This document shows positions 58,796 to 64,000 of a stretch of DNA of 64,000 nucleotides, piece after piece. The stretch is from Mollicutes bacterium (GTDB lineage: Bacteria > Bacillota_I > Bacilli_A > Izemoplasmatales > Izemoplasmataceae): the NCBI GenBank assembly GCA_003554025.1, contig PWFC01000083.1:1-64000 (forward strand), read 5' to 3'. Under the pieces are notes generated by a model. That model was not told where the DNA came from. It ran no database searches and saw only the letters and a list, made by a program, of their open reading frames with translations. The translations under genes were made by a program, and so were the position numbers. Each line of letters starts with the position of its first letter. Position 1 is the first letter of the stretch.

Positions 58796-58809
58796 TAAAA
58801 GCGTTTACA
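58796..58809. promoter_or_regulatory. cre-like operator over the -35 box of the maltodextrin operon
   Basis: TAAAAGCGTTTACA reads on the other strand as TGTAAACGCTTTTA and fits the catabolite-responsive element consensus (WTGNNARCGNWWWCA) with few mismatches. It overlaps the TTTACA -35 box, a position expected to repress. CcpA or a MalR-type LacI regulator could bind. Confidence 0.6.
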
Positions 58810-58832
58810 AGGTCTTATGCATTTGGTAAAAT
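58804..58832 (+). promoter_or_regulatory. Promoter of the maltodextrin transport operon
   Basis: TTTACA (58804-58809), a 17-base spacer and TAAAAT (58827-58832) lie about 70 bases before the first permease start. Confidence 0.65.
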
Positions 58833-58904
58833 TATCATGTAAGTGGTTTTCAGCACAGATGTCGCCATTTACGATTCACCTTGGAACCGGAAGGGACTGA
58901 CACG

Positions 58905-60662
58905 ATGCATGGAATCAAACGAGCTTTAGCAACAATAAAGCGATTGTATCTTGGCGCTTTATCCGCACCGGAACGCCTTAAGAAAAAAGAACCGGAAATC
59001 GTTTGGAAACATTTGGTGGCACCACCGGTGAAACTGACGCTGTTTGTCCTCACAAAAATTGTGAACTTGTTTGCGAGTGTTTTTCGTTTGCTCAAGGCAA
59101 TCGTTGTGGGCGTCAAAAAATTCTTCGTCGGCATTGTTCGTGCGGCGAAATATAACCCGAAATCGTTTCGGAGGGGCCTCTCGAGTTTTTTCTTGATTGG
59201 ATTGGGCCAATTCCGCAACAAGCAGTGGTATAAAGGGGCCCCCTTGCTGGGGGTTTTTCTCATTTTTCTGCTTGTTGAATTGATTACAAGCGATTATATA
59301 TACGCTCCCGGTGAAATCGCGAGCATGCCCGCCGAAGACACCCTTTATTTCTTCCGCGACTACGGCGGCATCTTCATGAGAGGGCTTTGGGGATTTTTCA
59401 CCTTAGGCGCCTTGACTGCCGGAGCGACCTATCGCGGCCGTACGGTGGTCACGGAGGATTATGCGTACGACTGGTTGGCCGCGGACAACTCGCGAACGCT
59501 CATGGGCGAAGGCGTCATTGTCTTGGTATTGGTGATTTTCCTATTCGCTTTATGGATTTACAGCATGCGCGATGCGTATGTGACGAACATGAAAATCCGC
59601 GCCGGCATGAAAGTGGAGAGTTTCAAAACATGGATTCGCAGGATTTGGGATGAATATTTTGCGTATTTCATCATCATCCCCGCAATCGCTTTGATTTTGC
59701 TTTTCATTGTCATTCCGTTTGCGTTTTCCTTCATGGTTGCGTTCACCAATTACGATTCGGCCATCTCGCTGCGTTCGGATTTGATTGAATGGCATGGACT
59801 TGTTACGTTCCGGGAAGTTTTCGGGGTTGAACCCGCTTATCGAGATTTCTTCATTCGCGTCTTCCGTTGGACGGCGTTTTATGCAGTGGTTAGCAGTCTC
59901 ACCGTATACATTTTGGGTTTCATCCAAGCGTTGATCATCGAAAGCAAATATGTGTTCTTCAAAAAAGTATGGCGTTTGATTTTGATTTTGCCCTGGGCCA
60001 TTCCCGGCATGGTTTCTTTGCTGGTCTTCTCCAACGTTTTCGGTCCGACCGACGGACTTGCCAACCGGTTGTTGATCGAAGCCGGATTGCTTGATCAAGC
60101 TCGGAGCTTCTTTGAGTGGTTGGGCCTGATTGGCCGCGAAGGCGGCACGGGCAACATACAGTGGTTTACCCATCGGGACAATGCGAATTTGGCCCGCTTT
60201 GTCATCATCGTCGTCAATCTATGGTTGGGGTTCCCATTCTTCATGCTCTTGATAACTGGGGTTTTGGGAACCATCCCGAACGAATTATACGAAGCCGCCG
60301 ACATCGACGGGGGGTCCTCCACCCAGAAATTCCGATTCATTACGTTCCCTTGGGTTTTGCGTGCGACGGCCCCGGTCATCATCACGACGTTCACTTTCAA
60401 CTTCAACAATTTTGGCGCCATTTACTTCTTGACCGGTGGCGGTCCGGGATATAGGACGGCCGATGTGCCGCATGCGCTTCGCGGCATTGCGCCCGGTCAG
60501 ACCGACATTTTGATTTCGTGGATTTACAGCATGGCCTTTGAATCGGGCGACCACGACGCCTACAACTTGGCGGCCGTGTATTCGATTCTTGTCTTCATCC
60601 TAATCGGCGTCATTTCAATCTATTATCTCTCTAAACTGAAGTCGTTCTGGGAGGAGGATTAG
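58905..60662 (+). CDS. ABC sugar transporter permease (MalF-like, extended N-terminus)
   Basis: This 585-residue permease has a long amphipathic N-terminal region (about 1-110), TM segments near 115, 155 and 205, and a membrane core of about six TM segments from residue 245. The EAA loop reads EAADIDGGSSTQKFRFITFP (near 464-483), the contact with the ATPase. N-terminal extensions of this kind are known in maltodextrin MalF/GanP proteins of Bacillota. The start at 58905 follows GGAAGGGACT; an upstream TTG is less likely. It heads the transport operon, with the MalG-like gene starting one base after its stop. Confidence 0.9.
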   Translation: MHGIKRALATIKRLYLGALSAPERLKKKEPEIVWKHLVAPPVKLTLFVLTKIVNLFASVFRLLKAIVVGVKKFFVGIVRAAKYNPKSFRRGLSSFFLIGLGQFRNKQWYKGAPLLGVFLIFLLVELITSDYIYAPGEIASMPAEDTLYFFRDYGGIFMRGLWGFFTLGALTAGATYRGRTVVTEDYAYDWLAADNSRTLMGEGVIVLVLVIFLFALWIYSMRDAYVTNMKIRAGMKVESFKTWIRRIWDEYFAYFIIIPAIALILLFIVIPFAFSFMVAFTNYDSAISLRSDLIEWHGLVTFREVFGVEPAYRDFFIRVFRWTAFYAVVSSLTVYILGFIQALIIESKYVFFKKVWRLILILPWAIPGMVSLLVFSNVFGPTDGLANRLLIEAGLLDQARSFFEWLGLIGREGGTGNIQWFTHRDNANLARFVIIVVNLWLGFPFFMLLITGVLGTIPNELYEAADIDGGSSTQKFRFITFPWVLRATAPVIITTFTFNFNNFGAIYFLTGGGPGYRTADVPHALRGIAPGQTDILISWIYSMAFESGDHDAYNLAAVYSILVFILIGVISIYYLSKLKSFWEED

Positions 60663-60663
60663 C

Positions 60664-61578
60664 ATGGACCAAAAACAATCTTCCCTGCGAAAATTTTTGG
60701 ACCGTTACGGCCATTATGTGAAAAAAGCCGTCGGCTACACCCTAACGCATATATGGCTCTTGGTTTGGGTGTTCATCGTGCTTACGCCGATTTGGTATAT
60801 GGTGTCGTCCGCTTTCTCCGGCGTGCGCCGCTTGCGGGATGGGCCGCTCGCGCCAACGCTTGATACGCTTAGAAGTTTCACTTTGGACAACTACCGCGAG
60901 GTGTTCACCTACCGTTCCGGTACGGGACAAGCGCTTCCGGATTACCCTGCGGCGTTTTTGACGACGCTGTTCATTGCGACCATCACGACCATTCTTGTGG
61001 TCATTTTGTCTTCACTTGTGGGGTTTGCGTTCACCAGATTTCGGATTCGCGGAAAAAAACCCTCCTTGCTTTTCATGCTGGGGTTGCAAATGTTTCCGAG
61101 TTTCATGGGTATGATCGCCATCTTCCTGCTCTTCCGAGTCTTCGGATGGTTGAACAATCCGTTTTATCTATCGCTGATTTATGTGGCGGGCGCCATTCCG
61201 TTCAACACGTTCATCGTCCGGGGATTCATGCGCAACGTTCCGAAATCGCTTGATGAGGCCGCGGCGATTGATGGGGCGACGAACTTGCAAATAATGATCA
61301 AAATCATCGTGCCCTTGGCCGCGCCGATTATGGGCTTTATCGCCGTCAATGCGTTCATGGCGCCATGGCTTGACTTCATCTTGCCATCCATCGTCATGCC
61401 GAACAACGAAACCGTTGCGATGTGGCTTGTGCGCATGAACGACCCGGCCACCACGCCGTTTGAACCCATCTTGTTCATGGCGGGTGCGATGTTCATCGCC
61501 GTGCCGGTTATGATGGTGCAAATCTACATGCAAAAATACATCACCTACGGGTTGACCGCGGGCGCGGAGAAAGGCTAG
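60664..61578 (+). CDS. ABC sugar transporter permease (MalG-like)
   Basis: This 304-residue permease has six TM segments. The EAA loop DEAAAIDGATNLQIMIKIIVPL (near 197-218) and the QIYMQKYITYGLTAGAEKG end are hallmarks of MalG-type proteins. It pairs with the MalF-like subunit. The ATPase that both would dock is not in the window; in Bacillota a shared MsmX-type ATPase from elsewhere often serves such importers. Confidence 0.93.
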   Translation: MDQKQSSLRKFLDRYGHYVKKAVGYTLTHIWLLVWVFIVLTPIWYMVSSAFSGVRRLRDGPLAPTLDTLRSFTLDNYREVFTYRSGTGQALPDYPAAFLTTLFIATITTILVVILSSLVGFAFTRFRIRGKKPSLLFMLGLQMFPSFMGMIAIFLLFRVFGWLNNPFYLSLIYVAGAIPFNTFIVRGFMRNVPKSLDEAAAIDGATNLQIMIKIIVPLAAPIMGFIAVNAFMAPWLDFILPSIVMPNNETVAMWLVRMNDPATTPFEPILFMAGAMFIAVPVMMVQIYMQKYITYGLTAGAEKG

Positions 61579-61603
61579 TGGATGTTGTCGTCCGGGTGAA
61601 TCC

Positions 61604-62446
61604 TTGAAAAATAAACTGTTGACGTTTGTGGAAATGCTTTACAACCATAAACTGGTGCTGAAAGCGTATAGGGCTCCGATACTTTTGACGTTGTTGCTTT
61701 TGCTTGTGAATATTGTTCTTGTCGGCATTCCCGCGTTCTTCGGAGTGATTGATGGAGCCGACGAACCCGAAGATTTGAAAAATGTCCACGCCGCGTTTGT
61801 CGAGCTTTATGAAGACGACATCGACTGCCGCATAGAAGAGTATGAAATGGTCTGCGACGAAGCGTATGAAAAAACGTATGCCGCCTACCGCTTCGTCTAC
61901 GCCGAGGAAACGCCCGATGCAAACGACATCGAAGAATCCACCATCTATTTTACACCGAGCGGGTCTACCGTAGTGTATGTGGATGACGATCAAGACGCTT
62001 CGCGCAGGCTTTACGCCGTAGGCGGAAACTTCCTGCTCATCGGCAATCTGGATTTTTCGGCCGTGCAAGAAGAAGCGGAAGGCCGAGACGACCCGGAGGC
62101 GTTTTACAACGCGTTTACCGACAATTATCTCTACAATCTTTACTACGCGGACATCATGCAAAACGTTGTGTTGCTTTACTCGGCGCAGTTTTTGCAGGTG
62201 AGCCTTTATGCCCTTTTTGTGGCGGCCTTGTTCTTGTTGTTGAACTACCGAATGGATGAAAAACGCATCACTTTCGCTTCGGCTTTTAAACTCACGGTCT
62301 TTGCCATGACGGGCCCCGCCCTGTTAAGCGCTATGCTTGGGTATTTCATCTTCGGATGGGCCAATTTGGTCTTTATCATCGTCTATTTGATTCGCGTGGT
62401 TATGGTTTATTATCGCGTGTATACGACCGACCAATCCTTACTATAG
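61604..62446 (+). CDS. DUF1189 family membrane protein
   Basis: This 280-residue protein has one TM segment near residues 27-47, an acidic extracytoplasmic domain (about 50-185) and about four TM segments at the C-terminus. This layout matches DUF1189, a family noted near maltodextrin uptake genes in streptococci (sometimes named MalA), recalled from literature. The start is a TTG at 61604, nine bases after GGGTGA. It lies between permease and binding-protein genes, so a role in uptake or its control is likely. Confidence 0.82.
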   Translation: MKNKLLTFVEMLYNHKLVLKAYRAPILLTLLLLLVNIVLVGIPAFFGVIDGADEPEDLKNVHAAFVELYEDDIDCRIEEYEMVCDEAYEKTYAAYRFVYAEETPDANDIEESTIYFTPSGSTVVYVDDDQDASRRLYAVGGNFLLIGNLDFSAVQEEAEGRDDPEAFYNAFTDNYLYNLYYADIMQNVVLLYSAQFLQVSLYALFVAALFLLLNYRMDEKRITFASAFKLTVFAMTGPALLSAMLGYFIFGWANLVFIIVYLIRVVMVYYRVYTTDQSLL

Positions 62447-62534
62447 AATCTAGGAAGCGGTTGTTTCTAATTGAGGGATAAGCACAAGATTTATTACAAA
62501 ATACATAAAAATCCATTGGAGGAGGAAAAGAATC

Positions 62535-63920
62535 ATGAAAAAACTGAGCGTATTTGTATTATCATTGCTTTTTGTGTTCGCGGTTGCGGCTTGCGAACGC
62601 GAGGAGTATGAAGAAACGGTTATGTTCGACGAAGACGAAGGCCGTTTCCAAATTGAAGAAGGCGCAGAACTGACAATCGGCGTCGACAGTGACGAATTGG
62701 GCGCCGCTATCGTTGAACAATGGAACGAGGATTTCCCGGAGTATGAAGGCATGTTGAGTTACACTTTCTATGACTCGGTCAACCAAGAGGACGGCGGCAT
62801 GGAAGGGTTAGAGCTTTTGGAAGATGAAGCGCCAGATGTTGCGCTTGTCATCGACAACGAGCTAATCGGCCGTGAAAACGCGGTGCGCGGCTTGCACGAC
62901 TATTTCATCGAGGTCGGCGAAGAGCAGACCCATGAAGTGTACGAAGAAGTGAACATTCTCGGCAACTTCCTATTGCCCGCGTTTTACGACACCATGGTCT
63001 TCTCTTGGAACAAAACCATGCTTGAAGATTGGGGCGTTGACGTAGACGACCGTACCGAAAACAACCTGCCCGCCGAACTCGCCACTTGGGAAGACATTTT
63101 CGACTATGCGGAAAACTATGGCGCTGAACCGGGCGACCGTCCCGAGTTCGAAGGCAACGACATCCTTGAATTCTTCCCCATCAGTGTTGCCGAAGTGTGG
63201 TCGGCCTTCCCGCAGTTGTCCGCCGGAGGCTGGAGAATTTATAGCGAAGAGACGTACACCGAACCCGAATTCGACACCGGAGAATTCCTCGCCGGCCTTG
63301 AATTCCTAGAAGAGTTTTCCAACACCAACATGAGCGTTGACGAAACCGGAAGCATCCGCGGCGGCGCCGACATGGTATGGCGCTGGGACGGCTATCTTGA
63401 CGGAGACTATCCTTTCGGTATGGTCGGTACCTGGATGGATGTAAACGACGCGATCGATGAATATGGCTACGAGTTCGAGTTCTCCACCATCCCGACCTGG
63501 CAAGGAGAGGATCTCTCGGCTCTTTACAAGACCAAGGGGTTTGTCATCAACTCCTACACCGAATACCCATCGGCCGCCAACGAAGTGATGAGATGGCTTT
63601 ATACCCAAGACACCATGGAAATGATGATCAACAATTCAACCTATCTCCCCGCGCTCCAAGAAGATGCGGAAATTTATCCCGAAAACATTGAAGACGAGTT
63701 CAAAGAAGACATGGTTGCCGGCATGGAGCATCACTATCTTGAGCCAGCGGCCACCCTTCCTGAAAACCCGACAGTACGCGCGATGAGCGTCTATTATAAC
63801 ATTGGCGTCGAAGACTATCTGATTGAGCTTTGGGACGGCGAGCGCGATGCGGCCGCGACGCAAAGTGAAATCGTGGACGCCGCCGAGTATTGGATCGAGA
63901 ACAACAACACTCGCGATTAA
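62535..63920 (+). CDS. Maltodextrin-type ABC substrate-binding lipoprotein (MalE-like)
   Basis: This 461-residue binding protein has a lipobox (FAVAAC, Cys20) and family 1 sugar-binding organisation. GAELTIGVDSDELGAAIVEQWNEDFPEYEG and a hinge with aromatic-rich segments (MVWRWDGYLDGDYPFGMVGTWM) recall maltodextrin-type proteins. It is unusually acidic. AGGAGGAGG precedes the start. It lies after the permease and DUF1189 genes instead of the common first position, and 88 bases of spacer may hold a further promoter. A terminator follows, so the next gene is a new unit. Confidence 0.9.
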   Translation: MKKLSVFVLSLLFVFAVAACEREEYEETVMFDEDEGRFQIEEGAELTIGVDSDELGAAIVEQWNEDFPEYEGMLSYTFYDSVNQEDGGMEGLELLEDEAPDVALVIDNELIGRENAVRGLHDYFIEVGEEQTHEVYEEVNILGNFLLPAFYDTMVFSWNKTMLEDWGVDVDDRTENNLPAELATWEDIFDYAENYGAEPGDRPEFEGNDILEFFPISVAEVWSAFPQLSAGGWRIYSEETYTEPEFDTGEFLAGLEFLEEFSNTNMSVDETGSIRGGADMVWRWDGYLDGDYPFGMVGTWMDVNDAIDEYGYEFEFSTIPTWQGEDLSALYKTKGFVINSYTEYPSAANEVMRWLYTQDTMEMMINNSTYLPALQEDAEIYPENIEDEFKEDMVAGMEHHYLEPAATLPENPTVRAMSVYYNIGVEDYLIELWDGERDAAATQSEIVDAAEYWIENNNTRD

Positions 63921-63922
63921 CA

Positions 63923-63950
63923 AAAAAGGGCTCGCAAGAGCCTTTTTTTC
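63923..63950 (+). terminator. Intrinsic terminator after the MalE-like gene
   Basis: AAAGGGCTC pairs with GAGCCTTT (one G-U) with a GCAA loop, ending in T residues. Confidence 0.82.
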
Positions 63951-63967
63951 CGAAAGGATGAAAACCG

Positions 63968-64000
63968 ATGAAAAAATATTTGATTTTGCTGACGCTGGCG
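63968..64000 (+). CDS. Start of a further gene, cut by the window edge
   Basis: An ATG at 63968 follows GAAAGG, and 11 codons are visible, reading MKKYLILLTLA. That is the start of a signal peptide or lipoprotein leader. The product lies outside the window. Confidence 0.55.
   Translation, partial: MKKYLILLTLA

Noticed and set aside
1-64000. Insertion sequences, prophage, integrases or toxin-antitoxin modules
   Set aside because: No transposase, integrase, phage structural or paired toxin-antitoxin gene was recognised, and no terminal inverted repeats with target duplications were noticed.

Overview
The window reads as a chromosomal segment of a Bacillota (Firmicutes)-type bacterium of mid G+C (about 45-50% by eye, not computed). 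The support is strong AGGAGG ribosome sites, TTGACA/TATAAT-like promoters, many GC hairpin plus T-run terminators, a PTS, a GntR/UTRA regulator, a lysine riboswitch, a cre-like operator and lipoproteins with class II signals. TGA is used as a stop throughout, so the code is standard. Two compatible-solute importers (BCCT and OpuC-like ABC) and very acidic secreted proteins hint at a saline habitat, which is inference. No rRNA, tRNA, CRISPR, phage or insertion sequence was seen.

Layout. 0-7.5 kb: cupin protein, NapH-like polyferredoxin divergent from a Crp/Fnr regulator with a 5-4-5 palindrome between them, DJ-1/PfpI protein, two GNATs, BCCT transporter, then an encapsulin operon (ferritin-like cargo plus shell) with a Per/Fur-like box on its promoter. 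7.8-15.7 kb: an amino-sugar locus of the GalNAc/galactosamine type: GntR regulator, AgaS, ascorbate-family PTS IIA-IIB-IIC, a UPF0309-like SIS protein, class II aldolase, PfkB kinase and NagA. 15.9-21.7 kb: small membrane proteins, an OmpR-type two-component system, and a lipoprotein/MBOAT/DHHW O-acylation set. 21.7-26.3 kb: a leftward three-gene operon of an ATP-grasp ligase fused to a degenerate M20 domain, a GGT-like Ntn-hydrolase lacking a key arginine, and an N-formylglutamate amidohydrolase-like enzyme. This is the best candidate for an undescribed pathway.

26.5-40.6 kb: SDR, hypotheticals, a 1293-residue acidic lipoprotein built of two repeat families, a uracil-DNA glycosylase-like protein, a DUF975 protein behind a structured leader, membrane proteins, two broken membrane-protein genes and a terpenoid-cyclase-like protein. 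40.7-49.6 kb: two paralogous S9 peptidases flanking an XRE regulator, a lysine-riboswitch-controlled M20 amidohydrolase, a GNAT and a lipoate ligase, followed by a rhodanese lipoprotein. 49.7-56.9 kb: GNATs, an MFS permease, a three-gene OpuC-like ABC operon, a patatin, a frameshifted AlkD-like gene and a small membrane protein. 57-64 kb: a maltodextrin/alpha-glucoside locus (GH13 enzyme, MalF/MalG-like permeases, DUF1189 protein, MalE-like lipoprotein and the start of a further gene) behind two cre-like palindromes.

Three genes (37.5, 38.1-38.6 and 56.27 kb) carry frameshifts or stops. Either this lineage is losing genes or the assembly has local indel errors; the sequence alone cannot decide.
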